This document shows positions 11,417 through 28,620 of a stretch of 64,000 nucleotides of DNA, one piece after another. The notes beneath the pieces are model-generated. The model was not told the DNA's origin. It did no database searches and was given only the letters and a program-made list of their open reading frames with translations. The stretch lies in the NCBI GenBank assembly GCA_036897625.1, contig JAYMTA010000029.1:1-64000 (forward strand). The letters are read 5' to 3'. Position 1 is the first letter of the stretch; each line of letters opens with the position of its first letter. Origin of the DNA: Pelargonium cotyledonis (Eukaryota; Streptophyta; Magnoliopsida; Geraniales; Geraniaceae). The position numbers were made by a program, and so were the translations under genes.

Positions 11417-11613
11417 TATCAGTTGACTGATATAACTTTATATCAGTTGCAACTTATTCAAGCCAATAAGATGATAACACCTCATCAAATTTCACTTATA
11501 TCCACTAAAGTGAATTTGTGGGAGCGGAGCGACCCATCCGAATCCATAATTTTAAATGAGATGTCATCATCTCATTAGTGTAACTGATATAAAATTATAT
11601 TAGTTAGCTGATA
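11417..11613. mobile_element. Small element with 36-bp terminal inverted repeats (MITE-like)
   Basis: The left arm (11417-11453) begins TATCAGTTGACTGATATAAC. The right arm, read on the opposite strand from 11613, begins TATCAGCTAACTAATATAAT, and both continue TTTATATCAGTT. The arms differ at only a few positions over about 36 bp. The inner 120 bp carries GAATTTGTGGGAGCGGAGCG and ATGAGATGTCATCATCTC. It encodes nothing, so it would depend on a transposase supplied elsewhere. The superfamily is not clear, and the AT-rich flanks hide any target duplication. Confidence 0.6.
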
Positions 11614-11619
11614 TATATA

Positions 11620-14600
11620 TCAGATTATGACACTTTGCTAAAAATAAGAATCTAACATAGAGTTTCGTTCCACAAATTTAGTGGGGGAAAAGCGAGTTAA
11701 ATTTTAATATATTGTCGTAATTTTATTGTTTTGACTTAGTTTAAATGAAATAGAAAAATCAATTGTCCATATTATGGTCAAAAAATCAAAATATATGTTA
11801 CGACTTTTCTCTATAGATAGTGTTCTCGTCAAATTCAACAAAAAATTATATGATTGCCCTCGTAATTTTATTCCGAAACGCAATTAGAAACTTGAATTTG
11901 CATGTTTTGTTGAGTGAATTTGAAGGGTGTTTCATAGTTGTCTAAATATATGTTGGTCGACAATGCACATCCAATCAAGTCTTTTCATGTTCATGTATAT
12001 GTAAATGGTCAATTTAAAATCAATAGTGCTCTCATGTGGAAGTTATAAATGCTATGTATTATTAGAGGTGTCATAAACATTCCCTTTATCCCCATTACTG
12101 AAAACCACACAAAAATAGATTAGCCTTCCCTTTAGCGTGGAGACCACTGTTTAATTAGATTTCAGATCCGATTTGTTCGAATTTAAATTGATAAAAAGTT
12201 ATTTGACTTTGTTTCGGAATGAGTTTGAATTAGAGTAGATTTTCTATTTCTATGGTGAAATGAGCGGGTTCAGTAGATTTATCTGTAGGTTGGGATTCAA
12301 ATTGCCAACAATAGATAAGTATTTAGCCCAAGGTCATTTCAAGACTATCGAAAGAGTCCTATCATTTTCCCTTGATATGGATAGAGTTGATAATTTAGAT
12401 CTGAACTCAAGACATTCGAAACTCAGTTTGATTTTCAACATATATGACCCGACCAAATTTTGAATCAAAACAAACTTATCGGATTGGCTGAGTCCGCCCA
12501 AATAACCACAACTTACACTAAAGTCCGACATCCAATCTTATCAGAACCCTTTTTGAGTCATTTTGATTTTTTCGTTACAAATCTAAACCCGAAAGTTTAT
12601 GATCCGAAAAACAAATTGCCACCTCTAGACATGGGCAAGGGAGTGACTACAATTGCATGCCAAGATCACATGAGGGATGGGTTTTGTGCTACTAGTAGTG
12701 GAAAACCAACATTAGCACTTGGCCTATTTGTTGCGCCTTGGAAATATCTTCTACACATAAAAAGACCAATGACAATAAAATCATTGAGAGTAACAACACC
12801 AATATTATATATGCAATATTTCTCTATTCCTCTTTAATTGTATGGTACAGTTTTAATTTGTGTGGATGTGAGGCACTCATGATCATGTGATCTCACTCTC
12901 ATCACAAAGCTTCACGCAAGAAATGAAAAGGAAATGTCGTGAGTACATATCAATTGCCCAAAAATGGCACTAAAAGAGAAGAAAAATAGGATCAACCCTT
13001 GCACACATGGTGTAACAAAGTGCTGGTTTTTGCTTGCATTGCATGTGGGTTTTCCATGTGATTTGTCATTTGCTGGTAAGCAATGTCTTGTGGTTCCAAA
13101 TTGAGGTTCTTATACAAAAAAGAGAGGATACGAAGCAATCTACATTTTCAAAAACTTTAAAATGGTTTGAATTGGAAGCCCATTTTTTGTCATAAATTTG
13201 GTACATGCATATTAATGGCTAAATTTTATGTACGTACCTTCGAAATTTGTCATGTACTAAGGATTTGAATAAGATTCAGTTTTTCAGCTGTATGGTCAAG
13301 ATTTTCCTCAAAAATTGATTTTAAATTATTCGGTTAAAAAATTAACATAAAAAAATATGATCCAAGATCTCTCTAAGTTAAAAAAAAAATGACATCGCTA
13401 TCCTTGTACTTGTTAAAACATTTTTGTTGAAATGATTGAATTTTAATAATAAATAGTAAAATTTTGATTTGTCAATGTGAACTACTGTGAGTATTATAAA
13501 TATTTCTATCGTCGTTATTTGTCCCCACCAAGTCAATATTAACTTTTTAGATATTAAAACCAGTTAAGATTTTGATGAGGTAATTCTCTTTCAGATGAAA
13601 AAAGCTTTGTATCGAGCACTTTTCCAATTAAAACAATCATTTCAAGTAATGATTAACCCTAAGAACCCCAATAGCCAACTCTTATCCTTTTTTCTTTCTA
13701 AAACTATGATAGTGCACATGATGTGCAAGCTTTGAGACACGTCGTGTTTGTTGATGCACACGCCATACATGAATGGGTTTTATGCTTCAAGGCTTGGCTC
13801 ATTCTTTTATTCATTCTTGTCGAGCTTCAATTTTTCCCGAAACATTTAACATTTATTAAAGTAGATTCATAAAAGTTAGCTAGTACGGAGTAGTATGTTA
13901 TTATAAGGATATCAAAAGGTTCACATGGCATGTAATTACATAATAAATACGATAAAATGAACAAAGATCAAATGAAGTGTCAACACACAATTGTGTGGCC
14001 ATATAGAGGCACAACATGGGCGTGTCTTCCCTATGGACGTATACTCAATTGATGGGAACACTTCAAATTTTTTGTTGATTGTGAGTTGTAGTATACTTTG
14101 TATATGATAACTCATTGTGTGTTATGACCTTATAAAACCTCAAATTAAAAAAAAAATGGATGTAAATTTGAATATTACAAATAAAAAGTGACATCCAGGA
14201 ATGGATTAAATGACTATAATACACGGAACGCTTCCCTTGTGAGATCATCGACTGCATTCCACTTCACTCGGTCCAATCGTTCGATGTTCTGACACTTATC
14301 TTACAAATCAAGTCTTCTCCCAACTAAATCTCTTTTTTACGCTTAAGTTTGCTTAAAGATAATCTTATATCTGACTTTGATATTCGAGAGGATTCATCGA
14401 AGTCCATACGTACTCATGTCTTTGTTCACTTAAGCAAATAGATAAGATTTTTAGAAATGTTTCCTTTATTTTCTAACAGTTCTGAACAATCAGATTACTC
14501 ATAACAAATTAGACATACTTGATAAGTTCATAACTGTGAATATAAGTAACGCATTGACGTCTTCGACTATAACTTAAATACGTTGACATTGACACACCTT

Positions 14601-14950
14601 ACAACACTAGCCCTCATTTAATGTGGGACAACTAGCCCCACAAACTAGAGAGTTTCTAGAGATTTAAATCACATTTAACACAAGAAACTCAAAATCGAAT
14701 GAACACCGATAACTAACATGATTTCCTAGTTTGAATGCAGTGAGAGCTTTTTGGGTGCGCCCACACACATAAATGATCACTTGTGAGGTCCCAAAACTCA
14801 AATACGGCATCCAAATTGTACATCAAGCACCACACATATTGGCCGGAGAGGACTGTACATTTTTTGTCCTACCAATTACTATATAGACCCTAGCTAGCTA
14901 GCTTTTGGGTCCCAAAATGTTAACTGATCTGATCTTGAGCTTAATTTCCG
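11620..14950. other. Long AT-rich intergenic stretch
   Basis: No gene recognised on either strand. Open frames at 12260-12463 and 12460-12837 are compositionally odd and probably lie in an old dispersed repeat (12120-12640). The remainder shows no exon-like islands or RNA genes that I can support. Confidence 0.4.
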
Positions 14951-14954
14951 TTGG

Positions 14955-14964
14955 CCATATATGG
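14955..14964. promoter_or_regulatory. CArG box inside a 14-bp palindrome
   Basis: CCATATATGG fits the MADS-domain consensus CC(A/T)6GG exactly and sits in the perfect palindrome GGCCATATATGGCC (14953-14966). There is no recognised gene nearby, so any role is unknown and it may be chance. Confidence 0.3.
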
Positions 14965-15200
14965 CCATGACCATGACTACACACACCAACCTCAACTTCT
15001 CCAATTCCATGACAACAACGTACCGGCAACCTTTTCATCATTTGTTCCTATTCAGATGGCTAAACTGAATAGGAGGAGGCTATTCAAGTAGGACCCTCAA
15101 TTTCACATCCATATATAGAATTCCCATGTGCTACTTTCTCTCTTTTATATCGCACGGATTGACGGGTCTTAGTCTCATCACTCAAATCCAAGCCAAAGGT

Positions 15201-15614
15201 CAATCTTTCTCCGAGGCGTTAATTCAGATTTTGTTCTGAAACGGATTTGTTTGTTTTTTAATTGAAAAAGTTTATTCATAATATATTTCAAAATGGGTTC
15301 CAATTTTTTACATGATCCATATGGTTTTCTTTCAAAACATCTCTTTTCTAAATACTTGCATGTGATAATTTAAGCATTTTCAAGATTGCAACACTTGCAT
15401 ATCCAAACCAAAATCAATCTTTTTCGCGAGGTGTCGATTCAGATTTTGTATTGAAACAGATTTGCTTGTATCTGAATTGATAAAGATCGATCATAATCTA
15501 ATTCAAAATGAGTCGAATTTTCTACATGATCTATATGTTTTGCTTTCAAAATATCTCATTTCTAAATATTGCCATATTTGATTTAAGCATTTTCAAGATA
15601 GCAACCCTTGTATA
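15201..15614. repeat. Two-copy direct repeat, period about 214 bp
   Basis: Copy 1 (15201-15400) and copy 2 (15415-15614) share, in order, CAATCTTT, CGAGG, GATTCAGATTTTGT-like text, TGAAAC, GATTTG, TACATGATC, TTTCAAAA, ATCTC, TTTAAGCATTTTCAAGAT and GCAAC. The copies have many differences, so the duplication is not recent. Nothing in it codes for a recognised protein. Confidence 0.75.
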
Positions 15615-15746
15615 GCCTCCTGCCTGTGGGAGTGCAGAACTTGTTGTTTATGGACTGTAATCTGACTTCGTCGGCCATTGGCCGGCAAATTTTCTCTTAA
15701 TGAAGTCCATTCGGTTTTATTATAAAATAAAAAATAAAAAAAAAAC
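15615..15746 (+). mobile_element. 5'-truncated LINE 3' tail with 10-bp target duplication
   Basis: The inserted text ends CTTAATGAAGTCCATTCGG and an A-rich tail, as plant L1-type LINEs do. It is flanked on both sides by CCCTTGTATA (15605-15614 and 15747-15756), a target-site duplication. Only about 130 bp are left, without ORF2, which is usual for 5'-truncated insertions. It landed at the right edge of the second copy of the 214-bp repeat. Confidence 0.8.
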
Positions 15747-16363
15747 CCCTTGTATACATTCACTGATATATATTAGGAAGAAAAGATGGAAATTATACGA
15801 GTTGACGTGGCATGAAGAAGAGAGGAATCTTTATAGTTTATAGTTAACATTTGCTTTTGTTTGTGGGATAATGATGATTGATTATAGTTTATGGAGTCCA
15901 GTTGTTCTTCAATTCCTTATACAGTTGAAGTTGAAGTTGAGGTGCATGTATTCTCTATTTACATTAACATCAATAGATTACAAATGATAAGATTTGTGCT
16001 ATGTATGAAAATGACAAGTACACATATCTTGTAGATTTGGCCTCATATTCTACAATCTCTATACTATTCTCAACATGTTACTCGTACAATGCGAAGGGTC
16101 CACATCAACCACTTTCCAATCTTACCCCCAACTTCTACAAATTATCTATGTCAACTTTGTAAACTTACAAATATTCGGATCAGGTTAAAATTTTAAGTTA
16201 TTGATCTACCAGATAAATGAATAGGTCAATAAAAAAGAATGTGTCATTTTATTGTATTACTCAATCGTCCATGTACGTCTATGTACACTTGAATGAAATG
16301 GAGACTTAATTTGTATTTTAGTTAGACAAAATATAGTGCCTCTCCTATTTTTCGTACTTAGTA

Positions 16364-16615
16364 TTTCCTCCGTCCCAAAATGAGTGTCTTGTTTCTATTT
16401 TTTGTAAAAATTAAGAATTATAAGATAATTTAGTGCGTTTCCAATATAACCCTCACTTTCTCACCTACACCCCATGTGCAAATTTGCTCATGTGCATAAG
16501 TGATAAGAATAATATGGGAAAAACAATAATATAATAACCTAAAAATAGAAACAAGACACTCATTTTAAGACAAAATAATTTGACAAACTAGACACTTATT
16601 TTGGGACGGAGGGAG
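16364..16615. mobile_element. Stowaway-type MITE (Tc1/mariner)
   Basis: The ends are TTTCCTCCGTCCC and, at the other side, GGGACGGAGGGAG, close to the Stowaway terminal sequence CTCCCTCCGTCCC. TA dinucleotides flank both ends, as expected for a TA target duplication. It is 252 bp, carries no coding capacity, and shares its inner text with the element at 18167 in opposite orientation. Confidence 0.92.
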
Positions 16616-16619
16616 TAGT

Positions 16620-18160
16620 TATTATCAGTATCGCTTGCAAGATTCATCTTACGGCTTAAAGTCTCAAAGTAAAAGTGTATTATTTTTAATAATTAGAGTG
16701 CTCTTTTAATCACACGCTTTCCTTTTTCTTTTTTATTGCATAGATGTAAATTATATGATAACTCACGTTTTGTTATTGCTCGTAACGTGAAAAAACGGAT
16801 TACTCCATATATTTAACATAATTTTAGAGTCTCAACTTGATTTCATCCTTGCAACCAACTTGGCTTAATTTCAAGTTGTTTACACAACTCAACTTGCTTA
16901 TAAAACTAGTTGAATTTAAGTTTAATGAGAGCATTTTTATCAAAGACCTAAGTGATGGATATTGTATAGGGTTGAGGCTCATATTAATAACTGTGGAAGA
17001 ATAAAGTTTTGAAGTCTTGTAATGTTGAAATCACATCAAACTCTAATAAAGCAAATACATTCAATAAATAAAATCGTCCTTAATGTCAACGTAAACTAAA
17101 AATAATGAATTATAAACACTTTGAATCGCAATTAATTTACAACATTGTGCCGCAAACAGTTAAATTTCCGAATAAATAATCTCCATTCCGCTGAAAAAAA
17201 GTGTTGAAATAAATTTTGTATCATATTCGTCATTAGTTGTTGAAAATTTGAAAATTAATATATATCATGTCACAATTAGTTTAAATAACTTTTGAAAACA
17301 TTTTCTTAATAATGATAAAAAGTAAAGAGTTAGGACTCAAAGGTAGTGACGTAGTTGATAACACATGCTACGTGAGTGAGGAGAGCGATTGCGCCCAGTT
17401 CTCGTTCAACAACACGTCTTTGAAGACTGTGTGTGATAAAACGATTTAAATGTGCTATCTGAGAGTTTGCGGGTCCAATTAAAAATCTAACGATATAGAC
17501 CGGAAAGTAAAGAGTTGGGAAAAAAAAAAGGGAAAATAAATGAAACGAGCACACGTGGAATTGTAATAAAGTGAGGCTGTTTCAATGGTTGCGGCTGTAA
17601 GTGCTTCCGTCCAGGAAGCCATAGCATGGGCCCCAGCGAATTGTGACTATTTGCAAAAGAAGACGAATTCAAAAGAATCTTTTCAATTTAGTCCCTTCTT
17701 TTGAGGAGAAACACGTGGCAGCTCCTCAACACCTCTCTCTCCTGGGACCACTCTGGTGGCTTCTCTTACAGGCACGCGGCCTACAAAGATTCCCCGCCGC
17801 CACTCCCTCTACTATTTAATCACGTTTTAGCTCACCTTTTTATTGGCCCCACGCGCGCACACACCCGCGCGCTTTACTATTCTCACACTCCTTGCACGTG
17901 CGTAATCACACGCACCCCACACAACATATTAGCTTTTCACAAAGTAAATAGTTTTGGATAATTCACTTTTAAACCTCAAGAATGTTAATTATTTTAGAGG
18001 TAGATCGTATCCTTTTTGTATATATGAATAGTGAGAAATGAAGGTTCCAAACTATTATGAAGAATATATTTTATCAATAATAAAGATCAAAATTTTGATC
18101 TTTTATTGTTTTGTAAAAAAAAAAAATTGAAAGTAAAAGGTTTGAGACATGATTTTTTTT
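16620..18160. other. Intergenic stretch between two MITEs
   Basis: No gene recognised. The part at 17340-17930 is less AT-rich and has a G-box (CACGTG at 17711), a run of CT-rich text and CGCGCGCACACACCCGCGCG-like tracts, so a promoter or leader of a lost gene is conceivable. I found no exon to go with it. Confidence 0.35.
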
Positions 18161-18166
18161 TTAATA

Positions 18167-18419
18167 TTTCTTCCGTCCCCAAATGAATGTCCTGTTTGTC
18201 TAAATTTTTTGTCCGAAAAAGAGTGTCTTGTTTCTATTTTTAGGTTGTTATATTATTATTTTTTCTCATATTACTCTTATCACTTATGCACTTGGGCAAT
18301 TCTGCACATGAGGTGTAGGTAGGAAAGTGAGGGTAATATTGGAAACACACTAAAAAATGTGATAATTCTTAATTTTTGCAAAAAATGGAAACAAGACACT
18401 CATTTTGGGACGGAGGGAG
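18167..18419. mobile_element. Second Stowaway MITE of the same family, inverted
   Basis: The ends are TTTCTTCCGTCCC and GGGACGGAGGGAG with TA on both sides; length 253 bp. The inner part GCACATGAGGTGTAGG, then AAAGTGAGGGTAATATTGG, is the reverse complement of the inner part of the element at 16364, so the two are relatives lying head-to-head in orientation about 1.55 kb apart. Confidence 0.92.
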
Positions 18420-18449
18420 TAATAAAAACTACAATAATGAAATATTACT

Positions 18450-18731
18450 CGCATTAAAGGCTAGGCTCATGGCTCTCGACTTGCTGACTCGGGTAACTCC
18501 CGGTCACACGTATAGTGGTTTGGGACGGTTTCCATGTATGGTTGCTTTCGTATCGTTGCTCAATCGTTTGTTTTCTTGTTTCATTTGTGTTGCAGTAGGT
18601 CAAACTTTAGTTGATTTTTCTTTTTGACTGTCAGTTCGTTTTGTTGTTTTCCTCAGAGTGTATCGATGTTTTTCCTCATTATTTAATTCTCTAAATTATT
18701 GAAAGTTCAGTTTGTCAATAAAAAAAAACAC
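18450..18731 (+). mobile_element. LINE 3'-end fragment
   Basis: The stretch ends AAAGTTCAGTTTGTCAATA followed by an A run, matching the style of plant L1 3' ends. Upstream text is non-coding. No target duplication was found, so the left border is approximate. Confidence 0.45.
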
Positions 18732-18745
18732 ACACTCACCTAAAT

Positions 18746-18812
18746 CAATTTGTAAGGGAGAGATTGTAAATCGTTGAAGTCATAATTTTAATGAGTTGTC
18801 ACAACCTTTTCA
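18746..18812. repeat. Diverged copy of the inner part of the 11417 TIR element
   Basis: CAATTTGTAAGGGAGAG, then GTCATAATTTTAATGAGTTG and TCACAAC, resembles the inner text at 11513-11580. Terminal repeats are not seen. Confidence 0.35.
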
Positions 18813-18895
18813 GCGTTTTAGAATCATTTCTCTCGAAAATAAACTTTCATATACTATTTTTGAAGGTAAGTTTCTTGTGTTAAACATAAAAATTG

Positions 18896-18996
18896 TTTAG
18901 TGTCAGGAATAGGGCGGTGCCTTTATTGTACTTTTATTTATTCGACAATTTGTCGGTTCATAATAAAAATTACTGATTGCTTATAAAAAAAAATTG
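18896..18996 (+). mobile_element. LINE 3'-tail fragment
   Basis: GGGCGGTGCCTTTATTGTAC, then TCGGTTCATAATAAAAATT and GATTGCTTAT with an A run, again looks like an L1 tail. AAAATTGT occurs on both sides and may be a short target duplication. Confidence 0.45.
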
Positions 18997-18999
18997 TAA

Positions 19000-20001
19000 C
19001 GAAAAAAATGAGAGTTAGAATGACCTAAACAGGACGGAAAATAAAATCAGAAAAACTAGAAAGAAAATTCAAAAGAAATTATCTTAAAATGTTTAAAGCT
19101 ATCAGCATTTAAACTTGAACAAAAGCTAAACATGTACGTAAATGTGACGAAAACAAAGAAACACTTAATAGTCGTTTTAACAAAATTACATATACAAAAC
19201 TCATTGAGTCGAACAGAGTAAAAATCAGATATTAAATAAAATGTGCAACTAAGTAACAAATGAAAAAGTGCAAAAACATTTTTACCCTCACTCAAATATT
19301 TAGAACAAATTACAAGCACCTCTTTGTCTCTCTAATTGGAGATTTTGAGAATATCTTGTTCCTTCCGTACCATAGAAAAATATCAAATAAAGAGAACAAA
19401 TTGGAATTTTGTACTTATGTAAGTTGAGTGGCTTTCAACACATTTATCAATTAACTTGATAAGATCATCCTAATATGATTTTGCTTAGCTTAGCACACAA
19501 GTTGATTAATCAAACACAGCCACGTCTTCCTTAATTATTGTATTTTATGCTAATGATCTAGAAGGGATCGAACTCTTTTTATTTTTAATTTTAATTTCGA
19601 TATGGCCCCATAACTTTCCAAAATTATACAAATCAATATAATATCAATTAATTTTTGCTAATTGATTCCAAGAAAGACAAGTAAAAAGATGTGTAGTGGA
19701 ACCAATTATGCACATCATAAACATTATAAAATTGTCCAACAAAGAAAAAAGAAAAACATGCTTCTATAATGCAAGCTATCTACAAGTCAATTTTTCAAAG
19801 AATGAGATTTTAAATAAAAATTAAAAATTAAAAACCTCAAATTACAATTTTACCCCTCCTCCCCCACATCTTCTAAAAAAAACCCGAAAACAAACAAACA
19901 AAGTAACATAAATTACACAAGTATCCTAAAATTATTCTTTTATTTTCTGTTTGGATATAATTTTTTTTTCTTGTGTGTTTTTTTTGCTTGGTTTCTTGAA
20001 A
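19000..20001. other. AT-rich 3' flank of the MYB fragment
   Basis: No further gene recognised. On the minus strand the part nearest 20001 would be the 3' untranslated region of the MYB fragment. The rest is AT-rich and without clear structure. Confidence 0.4.
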
Positions 20002-20427
20002 TCAAATGTTACTGTAATTGAACTGTTGCTGCAGGAACAAAAAGTCGTCATCAACACTCCACAAATTGTCCATTGTGTTGCTTTGATCGACCCATTGATT
20101 GAGATTGTTGTGCTCCATCGCCGGAATATCCAATCCGTGGCCGTAAAAAGTCGGGCTGATGAGCGTTTCCGAGTAGTTGAATTGAGCTCCGGCCGGCGTT
20201 TGGAAGTATTTATCCGGGCTAGGGTTGTGCCTGACCGGGATATAGTAATCCGTCTGGTCTGAAACCGGCGAGACTTGTGCCCCGAACGAGTCCGACGAGG
20301 CGGCGGTGCTGGAATTCTCCGGCGTGTAGCCCGAATTGCAGGTGAATTCGGGCTGCGCAACCATGTAGTTGGTGGTGCTCATGTTTTGTTGCTGCTGTTG
20401 ATTCGTGGCGGCGGTGGTGGAGGAGGG
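20002..20427 (-). pseudogene. C-terminal part of an R2R3-MYB gene (subgroup 20, MYB108/MYB2-like)
   Basis: About 142 codons are open, ending at a stop at 20002-20004. The text SGYTPENSSTAASSDSFG, QVSPVSDQTDYYIPV and a C-terminal DNLWSVDDDFLFLQQQF matches the tail of subgroup-20 MYB factors as I remember them. These are nuclear transcription regulators of stress and senescence. The DNA-binding R2 and R3 repeats, which should lie upstream (higher coordinates on this strand), are missing: the sequence changes to KIN-13B coding text around 20410-20430. No start codon belongs to the piece. It is therefore a broken host gene at a rearrangement point, unless the assembly joined two loci wrongly. Confidence 0.75.
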
Positions 20428-20439
20428 CAAGGGTCCAGA

Positions 20440-24364
<3,925 letters not shown>

Positions 24365-24599
24365 TTCATTCACGAGGCAAATCATAGTGCGTCTACTGGA
24401 TAATAATGCTTTGAAAAAATAATTGAAAGATCACCCGGCGATGAGAGCTTGGTTATTTATCATTGTGATTTCAGCTGGAGAATCATGTGAAACTGAAATA
24501 TGGTTTTAAGCAGCTATTTCCTGGGTGGATATAGTCATGATGTTTAGGAACTGCTCATGTATACTCCTTCAGTTTATACAATCCATCACTATAAATTTC

Positions 24600-24985
24600 T
24601 TTTGTCCATTCTTTTCTTTAGCACACTTGTGGAATTTGCTTGCTATCTGGAATTTCGGTGGTATGGCAAACTTCCAAATAGCTTTATAGCAAGCAAAACG
24701 TACCCGGGGGGACTGCATATAAAGCTGGTCATAGGCTCGCTGTGTACTGAATAAACCGGAGCGGGAATGGGACCAAAGGAGCTTGTCCGGCCTCGGAACA
24801 GCAGGGAGAGCAGGTGGCACAACTGATAACAGCTCCTCCAAGCTGAGCTGCTCCCAGACACGCTGACGACGCCGGAAAAGAGAGGCCGGAGCAGTGAACA
24901 GCCGGTCCAAAACATAAGCAACAGTGGCTGTTTGCTGGCTGCTTAGATCATACAGCCGAGGGAAGAGGAGTCGTGTATGTTACAA
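24600..24985 (-). mobile_element. LINE ORF2 C-terminal fragment (zf-RVT region)
   Basis: The minus strand keeps one open frame reading RLLFPRLYDLSSQQTATVA, then LPRPDKLLWSHSRSGLFSTQ-like text, RAYDQL and AIWKFAIPPKFQ. The pattern D.L.W..S..G.FS...AY followed by IWK..IPPK is the zinc-binding reverse-transcriptase-associated region at the end of plant L1 ORF2. The reverse transcriptase and endonuclease parts are absent. It lies antisense, 240 bp past the KIN-13B stop codon, so it may form part of that gene's 3' end. Confidence 0.8.
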
Positions 24986-25104
24986 TACGACTAATTAATC
25001 ACATGTGCATATTATGAGAAATATGCGAGCTAAAGTTCTAATTTCGTGTCGTGTGGTGTGTTAAAACAAAAATGTCCAACGTTATATGGAATAAGGTCTG
25101 TAAT

Positions 25105-25449
25105 GGTATTTGAACTATTCAGTTTGTGCCATTTTGGTCCATAAATTATCAAACGTGTCATTTCAGTCCAAAAGAAGATAGGCGAAAGAGCCGATATAGT
25201 CCAAACGTTTCAAAAAACTGAGCTCTATCAAGACATTCCGTCAAAATAACTGACGGAACCGTTAAATTTTCATTATAGAAAAATTTCATGTCATCGAGAC
25301 TTAATGGATTCCGTCAGCATTTTGACGGAATATCCTGACAGGACTCGATTTTCGAAAACGTTTGCACTATAATTGCTCTTTCACTTTTTTGTTAGTTTGA
25401 AATGACACGCTTCAAAGCGGCACAAACTGGATAGTTCATGAACTATTTT
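25105..25449. mobile_element. Non-coding element with inverted ends and two inner hairpins
   Basis: The left end carries TTGAACTATTCAGTTTGTGCC and, further in, CGTGTCATTTCAG. The right end, read on the opposite strand, carries TGAACTATCCAGTTTGTGCC and GCGTGTCATTTCAAA. Inside are two short near-palindromes, TTCCGTCA..TGACGGAA (near 25228-25257) and ATTCCGTCA..TGACGGAAT (near 25308-25331). The element is about 345 bp and codes for nothing. It lies between the LINE piece and the peroxidase promoter. The superfamily (Mutator-like is one option) is not settled. Confidence 0.6.
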
Positions 25450-25806
25450 GTACATTTTTTTCCATTACTATGTTAAGCCATTCGGAAATGTAAAAACAAA
25501 AGGATGCTCTACAGCGCATCACGCATGGACGGCTGTGATCGTTCCAGAATCAAGGGTATTATTGTCCCATCACGGATCAGAATACCCAACCCAACAGATT
25601 CAGACATTCAGTTAGAGGGGTATATCTGTCCACACGGCAAAAGTCCTCCATTTCCCGCCATTTACACCTTCTACATAACCGCTTCTTCTCCTTCTGCTGC
25701 TTTTCTTCTTCCCACTCTGCAACACGAGTGACGTCTCTGTAGAAAAATCGAGAACGGACCCAAAAAAATTATTAGTAGAACACAGAGACGAACCAGAAAG
25801 GAGAAG

Positions 25807-28218
<2,412 letters not shown>

Positions 28219-28620
28219 TGGAAGAGAGAAAGGCAAGAGGGGACACTGAATTGAATGTTCACCCCCAACTTCATACTGTTACAAGTGGTTTAAATTCTCA
28301 GCCCCTTACTGGGTTTCTGCTGTTACATTGTAGTTGAGAACTCCAAATCAAATACTTAATGTTGATACTTGTCATTCAAATACGACAAATGGTTCGGATT
28401 TTTCACTAGAATTTGATGGCTTGATTCATGAACATTGTCTAGTTGTTGGTGTGTGAAGAACAATCACATAATTGTACTCTGAGCAGGTATGCAAAGATTC
28501 AGTGATTGAATCCAAAATGCTGAATATTTTACATTAAGAGTGAGAAAGATCAACAGAGTTAGGAAATCAAAACCATACAAAGGAAACAAAGCATCCACAC
28601 AGATGAAAAGAAACCAACAG

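Noticed and set aside
12260-12837. Two overlapping open frames
   Set aside because: Composition resembles decayed repeat text; no recognisable motif and no exon borders.
19951-20262. Plus-strand 103-codon frame in the MYB piece
   Set aside because: It is the shadow of the minus-strand MYB frame.
20275-20439. KIN-13B reading frame extended upstream through the antisense MYB text
   Set aside because: The extension is open but has no ATG and no likeness to KIN-13 N-termini; it is the complement of MYB coding sequence.
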